Counted from the stretch's first letter, positions 25,768 to 35,371 are shown. The stretch: DNA of 64,000 nucleotides from Mucilaginibacter_A sp041088075 (GCF_041088075.1 NZ_JBGCVY010000022.1:1-64000), one strand, 5' to 3'. The notes: generated by a model not told the origin, from the sequence alone. A program made the numbers and translations.

Positions 25768-27015
25768 ATGATGCTTCGTTTATCCACCCTTTTTATAATT
25801 TTTGCCTTGCAAACTTCTGCCCAAAAAACCGATACCATTTTTCTGAAAAATTTACTGGAAAAGCATCCCGAATATTTCAGCAAAATCCTCAACCATCCAA
25901 CCAAAAACGAAGTCCAGGTTTTGTACACGCAGATTGACCGCGACGAAAACAACCTGCCGCATTTCCGTTCGTACAGCTTCAACTTAAACCCGAAACGCTA
26001 TTTTTATCCGGCCAGTACGGTGAAATTACCGACGGCTATTTTTGCTTTGGAGAAATGCAACCAGCTTAAATTGAAGGGCATAAAAGAAGCATTGATGCAA
26101 ACCGACAGCGCTTTTGTGGGGCAAACGAAAGTCAGCATTGATACTTCTGCCGAAAACGGTTTGCCAAGCATCAACCAGTACATCAAAAAGATTTTGCTGG
26201 TGAGCGATAACGATGCCTACAACCGTTTGTACGAGTTTGTGGGCCGCGAAGAAATCAACCAAAAACTGAAGAAATATGGTTTGAACCAAACGCGGATCAT
26301 CAGCCGGTTGGCCATTGGCGATGCCGGCGAAAATGCAAAACATACCAACCCAATCGAATTTTTTGCCGGTAAAAGAAGCATCTATCAAAAGCCGGCACAA
26401 TTTGATGCAAACGATTACCCGATGCAATTGGAAAATATGTTGCAGGGAAAAGGTTATTTGGACAACCACGACCAATTAATAAACGAACCTTTTGATTTTA
26501 GGGAGAAAAACATTTACACAATTTCCGATCAGCAGGAAGTTTTAAAGCGGTTGTTGTTCCCGGAAGTTTATCCAAGTTCAGAACAATTTCAGCTTCAAAA
26601 AGAAGATTATAAACTTATTTACAAGTATATGAGCATGTTCCCCACGGAAAGCAATTATCCAAAATATTCAGTTCCAAACTACTGGCCAACTTATTGCAAG
26701 TTTCTATTTTATGGTTCTGAAAAAGATGCAAGTTTAAATCCAAACATCCGTATTTTTAACAAAGTTGGCGATTCTTATGGTTACGATGTTGACAATGCGT
26801 ACATTGTTGATTTTAAAAACAAAGTAGAATTTATGCTTACTGCGGTAGTCCAATCCAACGAAGACGGCATTTACAACGACAACAAGTATGAATACGAAAC
26901 CGTGTGTTTTCCGTTTTTGAAAAACTTAGGACAAGTAATTTATGACTTGGAATTGCATCGGCAAAAGAAGCATTTGCCGGATTTGAACAAGTTTAAGTTT
27001 GATTACAAATTTTAA
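25768..27015 (+). CDS. class A beta-lactamase-like serine hydrolase
   Basis: A 415-aa secreted protein with a signal peptide (cut probably after QTSAQ). The active-site motif SxxK is STVK at residues 83-86 (YPASTVKLPTAIFAL). The second motif SDN is at 146-148 (LLVSDNDAYNRLY), and a KVG in place of KTG is near residue 330 (FNKVGDSYG). The fold is PF13354-like. It is longer than a classical class A beta-lactamase, so it could be a penicillin-recognising hydrolase with another substrate. Two dispersed-motif copies are in the coding sequence (26082 and 26371), the first encoding IKEAL. Confidence 0.85.
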   Translation: MMLRLSTLFIIFALQTSAQKTDTIFLKNLLEKHPEYFSKILNHPTKNEVQVLYTQIDRDENNLPHFRSYSFNLNPKRYFYPASTVKLPTAIFALEKCNQLKLKGIKEALMQTDSAFVGQTKVSIDTSAENGLPSINQYIKKILLVSDNDAYNRLYEFVGREEINQKLKKYGLNQTRIISRLAIGDAGENAKHTNPIEFFAGKRSIYQKPAQFDANDYPMQLENMLQGKGYLDNHDQLINEPFDFREKNIYTISDQQEVLKRLLFPEVYPSSEQFQLQKEDYKLIYKYMSMFPTESNYPKYSVPNYWPTYCKFLFYGSEKDASLNPNIRIFNKVGDSYGYDVDNAYIVDFKNKVEFMLTAVVQSNEDGIYNDNKYEYETVCFPFLKNLGQVIYDLELHRQKKHLPDLNKFKFDYKF

Positions 27016-27029
27016 AATTAGACTTGTTT

Positions 27030-28316
27030 CTAAGCTCCAATTATTGCTTTCGCCACTTCCAAACCCGTAACCAAAGCCGCTTCCACTGTTCCCAATTGTT
27101 CGCCTTCAAACAAAGCTTCTCCCGCAAAATAAATGGTTTGTGCAACTGGTTTTTTCAGAATTTTTAAGGCTGAGGCGGTTTTCAAAGTGGCGTAACTGTA
27201 AGAACCGCGGGCAAAAGGATCGGCCGTCCAATTATAAACTTTGGCCGACACCAATTTTTGGGTGATAAAAGAAGCATCCACGTTAAAAATATGTGCAAGC
27301 GAAATGATGGCTTCCTGTAAAATTTCTTCATCGTTTAAATGCTGCATTTCGTCCTGCGGTTTGCCGCCGAGCCAACCTGTCAAAACGTTGTTTTGCTGCG
27401 GGTTTTGCGTCCACCAGGTTGGTATTTTTTCTTCGGAAAACAGGAACTGCATATTGTTTAATCCTCGATCTTTCCAAAACGGACCGGTAAATTCCATTAA
27501 AACTTTGATGATCGCGCCGAATCCCATTTCGGTTGCAGCTTTTCTTTGTTCAAACAAATCCGGGTTAAAAGTGATAGCAGCGGTTTCGTTTCCATCTAAA
27601 ACCAAAACGCCTAAAGAAACAGTCAGTACCAATTTTTTGCCGGTAAAAGAAGCATTGTCCGCCGTAACCACTTCAACCAAACCTGGCTTCCAGTTGACCT
27701 GCTTTACCATTGCGTTTAGTTTGATTTCTCCGCCAAACTTTTCAATCTCTTCCAACAAAAAACCCATCAACTGGATGTAACCGCCGGGAATGCGAAACTG
27801 CGTTTCTTCTTCGTGGCCGCCCAGCCATTCATTGCGCAACGAAAACAAACTGACACGCTCAGAATCGGCCGTATCATAACCAGCAGCAAATTGTGTGGCT
27901 GATTTTCTTAATCCGGCATACTTTTCTTCAGCAAAATTTTGCTGTAAAAACTGTTCGAGCGACTGGTCTTCCTGAACTTCGCTTAAAGCTTTTTCAAACT
28001 CGTCCCAGTGCTCCATAAAAAACTCCGACTGTTTAATTTCTCCGTTTTTGGCCTGAAAATTATTACCGGAAACTGGTTCGTAAACAATCTGTGCTTCTTT
28101 TAGCAGCTTTAAAGTGAGTGGCAGTTCGCCGTGGATAAACTCGGCACCTAACTCAATTGAAGTTGTAAACCCATCGCCCGAAAAAGTGAAACAACGGCCG
28201 CCAATGCGGTTTCTGGCTTCGAGAACAATTACTTTTTTTCCGGCTTTGGCCAATTCTAAAGCCGTTATTAAACCTGCGGCACCGGCACCGATGATGATGG
28301 TATCAGAAGAATTCAT
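27030..28316 (-). CDS. FAD-dependent amine oxidase
   Basis: 428 aa from the ATG at 28316. The longer frame is not needed. The flavin-binding GxGxxG motif is at the N-terminus (DTIIIGAGAAGLITALELAKAGKKV), followed by the VLEARNRIGGRCFTF and ELGAEFIHG blocks, typical of flavin monoamine oxidases and polyamine oxidases. The C-terminal TIYFAGEALFEGEQLGTVEAALVTG resembles the second FAD motif. The substrate is unknown. Several dispersed-motif copies in both orientations lie inside the gene, encoding DASFI and NASFT. Confidence 0.9.
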   Translation of the reverse strand: MNSSDTIIIGAGAAGLITALELAKAGKKVIVLEARNRIGGRCFTFSGDGFTTSIELGAEFIHGELPLTLKLLKEAQIVYEPVSGNNFQAKNGEIKQSEFFMEHWDEFEKALSEVQEDQSLEQFLQQNFAEEKYAGLRKSATQFAAGYDTADSERVSLFSLRNEWLGGHEEETQFRIPGGYIQLMGFLLEEIEKFGGEIKLNAMVKQVNWKPGLVEVVTADNASFTGKKLVLTVSLGVLVLDGNETAAITFNPDLFEQRKAATEMGFGAIIKVLMEFTGPFWKDRGLNNMQFLFSEEKIPTWWTQNPQQNNVLTGWLGGKPQDEMQHLNDEEILQEAIISLAHIFNVDASFITQKLVSAKVYNWTADPFARGSYSYATLKTASALKILKKPVAQTIYFAGEALFEGEQLGTVEAALVTGLEVAKAIIGA

Positions 28317-28411
28317 GCAATTATAAACTGAAATATGTGGCAAATGTGTTGCTGTCATCCTAAGCGCAGTCGAAGGATTCTACGAACGATAAGTTAGTTT
28401 TTTCTTTGTTC

Positions 28412-28733
28412 GTTCTTTTTTCTTGATAAAAAAGAACCAAAAAATCAAGAATGCCGGATCGCCTCCAGGCGGCATTCAGCCCCACGCTCCTGGGCGGCTA
28501 CCTTGCAAGCGGCCCTGCCAATTCAATAAAAACAAGTCCGTCCTTTCCACTCCACATAATTTATACCTGTAAAAGAAGCATTCTAAAAGCAAAACTATTT
28601 AACAGCGTAAGATAACCACCTAAACATTCCGAAGCGGCAGGTATGCGCCCAGGTGCGGAAAGGCCCGACAAAACGCCCAGAGGGATCAGGTTTGTCTTGA
28701 ATTTTTGGTTTTTTTTGTTCAAGCAAAAAGAAC
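28412..28733. mobile_element. non-coding element with 38-bp imperfect terminal inverted repeats
   Basis: The segment 28412-28449 and the reverse complement of 28696-28733 match at about 33 of 38 positions. Each arm also contains a small internal hairpin (CTTGAT with ATCAAG). The centre holds a GC-rich block (cgcctccaggcgg, gctcctgggcgg, gcgcccaggtgcgg) and a dispersed motif (about 28570). No reading frame is open. The stretch 28317-28916 contains no other gene. It resembles a MITE or a REP-like element. The remaining bases of the gap (to 28916) hold no feature I can name. Confidence 0.5.
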
Positions 28734-28916
28734 GTTATATCAAGTGAACAAACAATTTTTCAGAATATTGATGTTTTAATTGTTTAGGTTCACCAACGGA
28801 TAACTTCTTTGGACAAACCTTTTTGGTAATTTAAATACTACTTAATTGAAATTGCAAACTTCGGCCTTAGAACTAATGATTTTTAGCCTTCGTATCTACC
28901 GTTGCATTTGCCTTTA

Positions 28917-30176
28917 TCAATGCCCAAACAAATAACTGATGCCAGCGCGATAAGAAGTTATATCGCCTGTGATGCCAGCGTAGTTTGTAATTGACGATGG
29001 GATAAAATAGTAAAAACCAATATCAATGCGGTTGTTGAGGACTATGCCAACATTGATTGGGAAAGAGAGCCATAGAGAATCAAACTGGGGATATTTGGTG
29101 CTGTTGGTGGAATTGGTAAAAGCGGATTTATAGGTTACAATATACTTGTAATTGTTATAAAACGATAAGTTGACGGATGCACCTGTGCCGACGTATATTT
29201 TTAAATTGTTACGGCTGTAAAAATTATAAACAATTTGTGGTAAAATGCTGATGGTATATTGTTTAAACTTTAAACTGGTGGTAGTAATGTCATTATTGTA
29301 ATCAGGGATCGAACTGAACAACTCATGCTGGTCTGGTACAAAACTTGCCTGCAATTTAAACAAAAGCTTTTGGGTAATTTTATTGGGGTAGATATCAACA
29401 CCTACAGTTGCATAAGGCAGCAGATTGTTTTTATTAATGCCAGGGCTTACAAGCGCAGGTAAATTGGTAAACTTTAGGGTACTGTATGATGCACCAATGC
29501 CTGCAAAAAACAGCACTTGTGTTTTCGACTCTGTTTTAAATTGCTCCTTTTCGTTGCCGCCGTTAATCAAACTTGTTATTTTCAGCATGGCTTCTTTCGT
29601 ATATTGGATACCAGTGATTTGTGCAGCAATGGCCGGGTTATATTTCATGGCTAAGTAATTCAATTCGGCCGTGCTGTTTACCTCGACAAAAGAATTATTG
29701 TCACTTTTAGGCTTCAACAAATAGTGGGTAAATTCATGGATCCCCTTTATCCCAGTTTCAGCATAATAATACCTGGTTTTTAGCTGATCGGTATAACTGT
29801 ATAAGTTTATGTTTTTTCCTTTGGCCAATACTTTTAAAAAAACCGTGTCTGTTATCTTGCCGGTATCAACAACATTAGATAGCTCGGAAAGCTGAATTTT
29901 GTTCATACTTACAGATACTATCTGTTTTTCAAAATATCCAAGTTTGGTGATGGCAAATGCGCTGGTGTTGGCAATAGAATAGGTTTGGAATTTTAAATCG
30001 GGATCAGTTTTAAATTTAAAACTTGTTGGGTTGTTGTCCCATTCCCGGTAGTCAACATATCCTTTAATGGTATCCCCTGCAAGGGTAACCCGGTAACCGG
30101 GCTTAGGGTTATTTTGAGCAATTGCAAAGTAAGGAAAAGCAATAAAAAGCAGTGATAATTTAAGTAAAAGTTTCAT
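28917..30176 (-). CDS. outer membrane beta-barrel-like hypothetical protein
   Basis: 419 aa from the ATG at 30176, chosen because a signal peptide (MKLLLKLSLLFIAFPYFAIAQ) begins there. The upstream TTG extension is rejected. The N-terminal half contains a YRVTLAGDTIKGYVDYREWDN block, and the second half has alternating hydrophobic strands ending in SYRAGISYLFGH, as in outer membrane beta-barrel proteins (PorT-like or DUF6089-like). I cannot place it in a named family. It is isolated, beside the accessory prfC-tail region. Confidence 0.6.
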   Translation of the reverse strand: MKLLLKLSLLFIAFPYFAIAQNNPKPGYRVTLAGDTIKGYVDYREWDNNPTSFKFKTDPDLKFQTYSIANTSAFAITKLGYFEKQIVSVSMNKIQLSELSNVVDTGKITDTVFLKVLAKGKNINLYSYTDQLKTRYYYAETGIKGIHEFTHYLLKPKSDNNSFVEVNSTAELNYLAMKYNPAIAAQITGIQYTKEAMLKITSLINGGNEKEQFKTESKTQVLFFAGIGASYSTLKFTNLPALVSPGINKNNLLPYATVGVDIYPNKITQKLLFKLQASFVPDQHELFSSIPDYNNDITTTSLKFKQYTISILPQIVYNFYSRNNLKIYVGTGASVNLSFYNNYKYIVTYKSAFTNSTNSTKYPQFDSLWLSFPINVGIVLNNRIDIGFYYFIPSSITNYAGITGDITSYRAGISYLFGH

Positions 30177-30399
30177 TGTGATGGGTATATGTTTTTTCAA
30201 ATAAATACAGGTTCGGTTTAAGTTGAGGCAATAAAAAACACAATGCTTCTTTTATCGGGTAAAAATTGGTATTTGCATCAAATTAAATAAATCAAGAATT
30301 AAATACATCATGATCGGCAGCAAAAAATATCTTTTAAAGTTTAATTTAAGGTAGTTTCAGCTAAAACCCATTTTACGTTAATTGGATCAATAGGTTTTT

Positions 30400-30665
30400 G
30401 CAATGTTTGAGGTTTACTTAGTTAGGATTTTTAATCCTGTTAACAAAAACACCCCATACTCCTTTTACCGCCTAATTCTTCGTAAACTCCGAAGTGGTAT
30501 GAAACTCAATCTCCGGGAAATCGCGTTTGGCCAAATTGATCATTTAATCGTTGTCCGCCAGAAAAACCGTGTTGCCGTCTTTGTTGGTGCCGATCTGGTG
30601 TTGCTTGCGGTACATCATTTCTTTCTTTTTCTTTTTATCGGTAGAATTGAGCCAACTGGAATCTA
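30400..30665 (-). pseudogene. partial copy of the prfC 3' end with its downstream region (copy A)
   Basis: The sequence 30481-30661 matches the last about 180 bp of prfC (32484 onward, minus strand) at about nine in ten positions. The reading frame gives DKKKK.., MMYRKQHQIGTNKDGNTVFLADND and then a premature TAA where prfC has a tyrosine codon. The short downstream stretch with the dispersed motif (about 30455) also matches. There is no start. It is not functional. Confidence 0.8.
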
Positions 30666-30748
30666 AAAGCCCGGATTTGTAGTTAAATTAATGGTATTCG
30701 AAAGAATGCGTTAAATGGAACATACGTATAGATGAGAATGATAATTAT

Positions 30749-30756
30749 TACCTTTG
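30749..30756 (+). promoter_or_regulatory. possible Bacteroidota -7 box for the DUF2442 gene
   Basis: TACCTTTG fits TAnnTTTG, 37 bp before the ATG at 30794. No -33 box was recognised. Confidence 0.35.
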
Positions 30757-30793
30757 GGTTGTATGCCAACAGTTGGAAGATTTTAGTTATAAT

Positions 30794-31123
30794 ATGTCGC
30801 CAAAAGATAAACGGGAAATAAGGAAGATCATATTTCAAAATTTTGATACGATAACAGATTCTTGGAATAGTTTTTTTAAAAAAGACAACATGATAGCGAC
30901 ACACAAAATAGGGAAAATTCATTTTGAAAAAGATTTTATGATCCTAACTATTGATGGCAATGAACTTACCATACCTTTAGACAAGTTATCTAATAAATTG
31001 CAAGCTGCAACTGATGTAGAAAGGGCGATGTACAAAATTCCTCCTTCGGGTTATGGCATACATTGGCCTTTAATTGACGAAGACCTTTCTGTTAATGGTA
31101 TTCTTCGGGATTTTGAAAAGTAG
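30794..31123 (+). CDS. DUF2442 domain protein
   Basis: 109 aa from the ATG at 30794. An earlier TTG at 30773 is possible. The C-terminal HWPLIDEDLSVNGILRDF is the DUF2442 signature. FMILTIDGNELTIPLDKLSNKL is the preceding strand-helix region. DUF2442 proteins often pair with DUF4160-type proteins in toxin-antitoxin-like loci, but no partner is visible here. The gene sits between two partial prfC copies (A and B), which suggests it came with a small integrated segment. Function unknown. Confidence 0.7.
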   Translation: MSPKDKREIRKIIFQNFDTITDSWNSFFKKDNMIATHKIGKIHFEKDFMILTIDGNELTIPLDKLSNKLQAATDVERAMYKIPPSGYGIHWPLIDEDLSVNGILRDFEK

Positions 31124-31129
31124 CTTTCT

Positions 31130-31290
31130 ACTGGTCAGGATTTGTAATATTTGTAATGCCGTCCATTGAGCTAGGATTTTCAATTTTTAAACCACAAACC
31201 CCTTATGCTTCTTTTATCACCTAATTTTTTAGTAAACTCCGAAGTGGTATGAAACTTAATTTCCGAAAAATTGCGTTTGTTTTGCACAAC
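31130..31290 (-). pseudogene. degenerate copy of the prfC 3' end and downstream region (copy B)
   Basis: About 50 bp (31223-31273) match the prfC tail with some substitutions (aaactccgaagtggtatgaa), and a further roughly 80 bp beside it resemble the region downstream of prfC, including the dispersed motif at 31205. It is short and the frame is disrupted. The match of the flanking part is imperfect and was judged by eye. Confidence 0.65.
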
Positions 31291-31404
31291 ACATAGTTCA
31301 GCCAGTATTGTTTACAAAACAGGAATATTACGTTTACAGTTCGGCTATTAATTATGCCGGCAACAGGGGTTGATAAATACTTTGTTGATGGAATAGGTGG
31401 GTAC

Positions 31405-32289
31405 TTACTTAAATTGTCGGCGAATTTCATAAAAGTCTTTATCGCCTGTAAGTGTATATGTGTATTGTTTTCCTGTATTTTCTTGTTTTAAAAAGATAAT
31501 TATGCTTTTTTCTTTTGGCCTAGTAACGTAAATGTAAAAGAAACCATTTTCATCACTCTTTCCAACAATCCTTGAATCTACTATAACAGATATATTTTTC
31601 ACTCCTTTGTTATTAGCATCCCATGTATGTCCAATCAACAAAATATCATTACTATCCTTTTTAGGCGGGAAACTATAATATTTCACATTATTTTCTTTGA
31701 TGGATTTTTCCAATGGGTCTAATCCTGCTGACTTTCTTTTGGAATCAAGTTTTGTCATGTCTTCAACAGGGTACAAAAACAAATTGCCAATATTGTCCAT
31801 GCCTAATTGCGTTCCATATATTTGGTTTTTGCCTTCAAACATTTTTATGCGGTCTATGAAAATTGCATATTCATAATTGCCAATTTGTTTTTGACGAAAA
31901 GCCTTCGTTACTATATCTTCATATTTTGTTTGAGCATTTAAACCTGCGTGTTGTATTGTATAAAAGATACCGTTATTTGCTTTTGACGAAATTTCTTTTT
32001 TAGGCAACCATCCGTATTTGTCAATAATATCGAAAACTGTTTTCTGGTCGATAGAATCTTGTTTATGTTGCTCATCAACAGCTTGCTGATGTTCTTTTGA
32101 ATCAGCACCATATTTTTTAAGAATGATTATAGGCTTATCTCTGCCAATTTGGTCACTATCAAAAACTCGTTCTAAAATAGCATTGACATTTTTTCTTTTT
32201 AAAGTATCCGAATCTTGGGCGAAAGATGAAGTAGAATTAAGAAAAAATAGTAGGATAAAAAAGTATTTGAAAGTAGAATCTATTGCCAT
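31405..32289 (-). CDS. secreted DUF6624 family protein
   Basis: A 294-aa protein with an N-terminal signal peptide (about 24 residues, TSSFAQ). The middle (FDIIDKYGWLPKKEISSKANNGIFYTIQHAGL, then YGTQLGMDNIGNLFLYPVED) matches DUF6624 proteins, which are Bacteroidota-rich and of unknown function. The last 90 residues include HTWDANNKGVKNISVIVDSRIVGKSDENGFFYIYV, which looks like a carboxypeptidase-like beta-sandwich domain. The gene is framed by prfC-tail copies B and the true prfC, so it is probably part of an acquired segment. Confidence 0.72.
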   Translation of the reverse strand: MAIDSTFKYFFILLFFLNSTSSFAQDSDTLKRKNVNAILERVFDSDQIGRDKPIIILKKYGADSKEHQQAVDEQHKQDSIDQKTVFDIIDKYGWLPKKEISSKANNGIFYTIQHAGLNAQTKYEDIVTKAFRQKQIGNYEYAIFIDRIKMFEGKNQIYGTQLGMDNIGNLFLYPVEDMTKLDSKRKSAGLDPLEKSIKENNVKYYSFPPKKDSNDILLIGHTWDANNKGVKNISVIVDSRIVGKSDENGFFYIYVTRPKEKSIIIFLKQENTGKQYTYTLTGDKDFYEIRRQFK

Positions 32290-32483
32290 GAGTAACGTTT
32301 AAATCAGGTTGATAAAAGATACAATGATACTTCTTGTAAGCAAAATAATTACAAATGTTCAATTATCAAAGAACGTGTTTAAAATAAATATGTTTATCCT
32401 ATTGGTCAGAATTTGCAATCCACGCCATAAAGCACAAATTTTTAATCCCTAAACCACACAAACCCCCATACTTCTTTTACCAC

Positions 32484-34070
32484 CTAATTCTTCGTAAACT
32501 CCGAAGTCGTATGAAACTCAATCTCCGGGAAATCGCGTTTGGCCAAATTGATCATATAATCGTTATCGGCCAGGAAAACCGTGTTGCCATCTTTGTCAGT
32601 CCCAATCTGGTGTTGCTTGCGGTACATAATCTCTTCCATTTTCTTTTTATCGGTGGAAGTGAGCCAACTGGAACGGCGGAAAGTAAGCGGACGGAAATGG
32701 CATTTGGCGCCATATTCGTGCTCCAACCGGAAACTGATCACTTCAAACTGCAGCTCGCCAACGGTGCCTACAATTTTGCGGTTGCCGGGCTGCTGCGTAA
32801 ACAATTGCGCCACGCCTTCTTCAGTTAACTGCTGGATGCCTTTTTCCAACTGCTTGGTTTTCATCGGGTCGGCGTTTTCCACTTCCTTAAAAATCTCCGG
32901 CGAAAAACTTGGGATGCCTTTAAACTGCAGCTTTTCGCCTTCGGTCAGCGTATCGCCAATTTTAAAGTTGCCACTGTCGTACAAACCAACCACATCGCCG
33001 GGCCATGCTTCTTCTACCAGGCTTTTTTCGTTGGCCATAAAATCCATCGGGTTGCTAAACTTTAGCTTTTTGCCCAAGCGCGTGTGGTAATAAAACTTGT
33101 TCCGCTCAAACTTGCCGGAACAAATCCGCAGAAAAGCAATCCGGTCGCGGTGGTTTGGGTCCAGGTTGGCGTGGATTTTAAACACAAAACCCGAAAACGG
33201 TTTCTCCGTCGCCAAAACTTCACGTTCTACGGCTTCGCGGCTTTTCGGACTTGGGGCGATATTGATAAACGTATCCAACAGTTCGCGGATGCCAAAATTA
33301 TTAACGGCACTTCCAAAAAATACCGGAGCAAGCAAACCGTCTAAATAAAGTTCTTTATCTAATTTACCGTAAACACCACTAATTAGTTCTAAATCATCTT
33401 TTAAGCCGCTTATTTCTTTAGGTTGAAGAAATTCGGTCAGCGTTTTATCGTCCAAATTATCAGCCTGAATAATTGGTTTGGTTACTTTGGATTTATCCGG
33501 CTGAAACAAATTCAGTTGTTTGTTAAAAATATTGTAAACGCCTTTAAAGGTATAACCCTGACCGATTGGCCACGAAAGCGGGCACAAACTCAGGCTCAGC
33601 TTTTTCTCGATCTCGTCCAGCAAATCAAACGCGTCTTTGCCTTCACGGTCCATTTTATTGATGAAAATGATCACCGGTGTATTGCGCATCCGGCATACGC
33701 CCATCAGTTTTTCGGTTTGTTCTTCCACGCCTTTTACGCTGTCCACCACTAAAATCACGCTGTCAACTGCCGAAAGCGTGCGGTAAGTATCTTCCGCAAA
33801 ATCCTTGTGGCCGGGCGTATCTAAAATATTGATGCGTTTGTCTTTATATTCAAAACCCATCACCGAAGTAGCCACCGAAATGCCGCGCTGTTTCTCGATC
33901 TCCATAAAATCCGACGTGTTGCTTTGGTTGGCTTTGTTGCGTTTTACCGTTCCGGCCGTGTTGATGGCACCGCCGAACAGTAAAAATTTCTCGGTCAGCG
34001 TGGTTTTACCGGCATCGGGGTGGCTGATAATGGCAAAGGTTTTTCTTTTTTCTATTTCGGGGTATTCCAT
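32484..34070 (-). CDS. prfC: peptide chain release factor 3
   Basis: A 528-aa GTPase of the RF3 family. It recycles RF1 and RF2 from the ribosome after peptide release. The GTP-binding motifs are visible: HPDAGKTTLTEK, the effector-type RGISVATSVM, DTPGHKDFAEDT and NKMDREG. The C-terminal RF3 region includes GELQFEVISFRLEHEYGAKCHF and the tail FLADNDYMINLAKRDFPEIEFHTTSEF. This last part is copied twice downstream (30400 and 31130). A dispersed motif (variant, 32467) lies directly behind the stop codon and probably forms part of the terminator. Confidence 0.95.
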   Translation of the reverse strand: MEYPEIEKRKTFAIISHPDAGKTTLTEKFLLFGGAINTAGTVKRNKANQSNTSDFMEIEKQRGISVATSVMGFEYKDKRINILDTPGHKDFAEDTYRTLSAVDSVILVVDSVKGVEEQTEKLMGVCRMRNTPVIIFINKMDREGKDAFDLLDEIEKKLSLSLCPLSWPIGQGYTFKGVYNIFNKQLNLFQPDKSKVTKPIIQADNLDDKTLTEFLQPKEISGLKDDLELISGVYGKLDKELYLDGLLAPVFFGSAVNNFGIRELLDTFINIAPSPKSREAVEREVLATEKPFSGFVFKIHANLDPNHRDRIAFLRICSGKFERNKFYYHTRLGKKLKFSNPMDFMANEKSLVEEAWPGDVVGLYDSGNFKIGDTLTEGEKLQFKGIPSFSPEIFKEVENADPMKTKQLEKGIQQLTEEGVAQLFTQQPGNRKIVGTVGELQFEVISFRLEHEYGAKCHFRPLTFRRSSWLTSTDKKKMEEIMYRKQHQIGTDKDGNTVFLADNDYMINLAKRDFPEIEFHTTSEFTKN

Positions 34071-34481
34071 ATATCGTTAAGCTGCGCAAATACTGGCAGC
34101 CGGGGTTGTTGTTTTTAAGGTTTTTTTGAATTTGAAGCATCAGGAAAACAGGATGTTAAGCAATTGCTTCATACAGTACAAAGATAAATAATTGTTTGGG
34201 GATTGAAAACGGTTAAAACAGGCACCCATTTTATGCCGGTAAAAGAAGCATCGGCATAAAATTATTTTTAGCTATAATAGTTACAAGGTTTAAACATTTT
34301 TAAAAAAGTGCTGTTCACCAAACTAAAGTTGGTTAATTAACTGCATAAGGATTGGTTAATTGGCAGCAGAGGAAATTTTCGTTAAGATGACATAAAATGA
34401 TCCATTTAGAAAAGCGCAGCTTGAGTTGGAAAACGGGTTTGTACAAAGCTTTTTTTAAACAGGAGTTATAATGATAATAAC
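34071..34481. other. 411-bp intergenic region without a gene
   Basis: The region between divergent prfC and the response regulator gene holds one dispersed motif (34241-34252), followed by a partial match of its extended form. I see no ORF, no clear promoter box and no hairpin terminator. A TTAATTGG-like repeat occurs at about 34330-34362 without a known meaning. Confidence 0.5.
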
Positions 34482-34865
34482 ATGCCTAAAAAAGTATTGA
34501 TTTTTGATGACGATGAAGATATCCTGGCGATCTGTACTTACATACTGGAGGAACAAGGCTGGGAGGTAAGTACATTTTCAAACTGCAACAACGTGATCGA
34601 AAAAGTGGAAAGCATTATGCCGGAAGTAATATTTATGGACAACTGGATACCGGATTCGGGCGGCATTGTAGCTACGCAAGCCATTAAACAGCAGGAACGA
34701 TTGAAGCATATTCCGGTAGTTTACTTTTCGGCAAATAATGATATCAAATCTTTGGCACAGCAAGCCGGTGCCGATTCTTTTTTAGCCAAACCATTTGACT
34801 TGGAAGAATTGGAAAATATAGTAAACCAGGTTGCTACGCCGCATTCCCCAACCGGGCAGGCGTAG
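34482..34865 (+). CDS. single-domain response regulator
   Basis: A 127-aa protein that is only a receiver domain. The acidic pair is D10/D11, the phosphate acceptor is D53 (IFMDNWIPDSGG), the Thr/Ser position is Ser in VVYFSANND, and the conserved Lys is in FLAKPFD. There is no output domain, so it must act by binding another protein or as a phosphotransfer step. No kinase is next to it. The next gene (DUF4126) follows after 26 bp on the same strand and may be co-transcribed. Confidence 0.9.
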   Translation: MPKKVLIFDDDEDILAICTYILEEQGWEVSTFSNCNNVIEKVESIMPEVIFMDNWIPDSGGIVATQAIKQQERLKHIPVVYFSANNDIKSLAQQAGADSFLAKPFDLEELENIVNQVATPHSPTGQA

Positions 34866-34891
34866 TTATTCAACAAAAAATAGTATAAAAA

Positions 34892-35371
34892 ATGATAAAA
34901 CCTAAACCACTAAAACGTTTTTGGCCAACAACCGGCCTGGCCATTGTTTCGGGCATGCGCACCATGGCTTCCATTTCTGCTTTAAGCAGTCATCTTGCCA
35001 AAACGCCTTCGCCTTTTTTAACGGGTTCTCCCTTAGGTTTTTTGCAAAAAAAATATGTTGCCCTAATTTTAAAAGCATTAGCACTGGCAGAAATGGCCGG
35101 AGATAAATTGCCACAAACACCAAACCGTATTGAAAAACCAGGCTTAATTGGACGCGGACTGGCTGGTGCCTTAACCGGGGCAGCCCTTTATAAATCCAGA
35201 AATGGCAGTGCGATTGCAGGTGCTTTAGTTGGCAGCACAGTTGCCGTTGCGGCTACTTATGGCAGTTATTATCTGCGGAAAAAAGTAGTGGATACTTCAA
35301 ACGTAAACGACCCAACGATTGGTACTTTGGAAGATATTGTGGCTTTGCAAACTGCTAATTTAATGTTGTAA
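34892..35371 (+). CDS. DUF4126 family membrane protein
   Basis: A 159-aa membrane protein with the DUF4126 pattern: TTGLAIVSGMRTMASISALSSH, an LALAEMAGDKLPQTPNRI segment and the repeated Gly/Ala-rich GRGLAGALTGAALYKSRNGSAIAGALVGSTVAVAATYG. The role of the family is unknown. It follows the single-domain response regulator by 26 bp. It ends at a dispersed-motif copy (35370-35381), which overlaps the last bases of the gene. Confidence 0.8.
   Translation: MIKPKPLKRFWPTTGLAIVSGMRTMASISALSSHLAKTPSPFLTGSPLGFLQKKYVALILKALALAEMAGDKLPQTPNRIEKPGLIGRGLAGALTGAALYKSRNGSAIAGALVGSTVAVAATYGSYYLRKKVVDTSNVNDPTIGTLEDIVALQTANLML

Noticed and set aside
32484..34070. SXT/R391-type integration in prfC
   Set aside because: SXT-type elements use the 5' end of prfC, whereas here only the 3' end is repeated and no integrase is visible.
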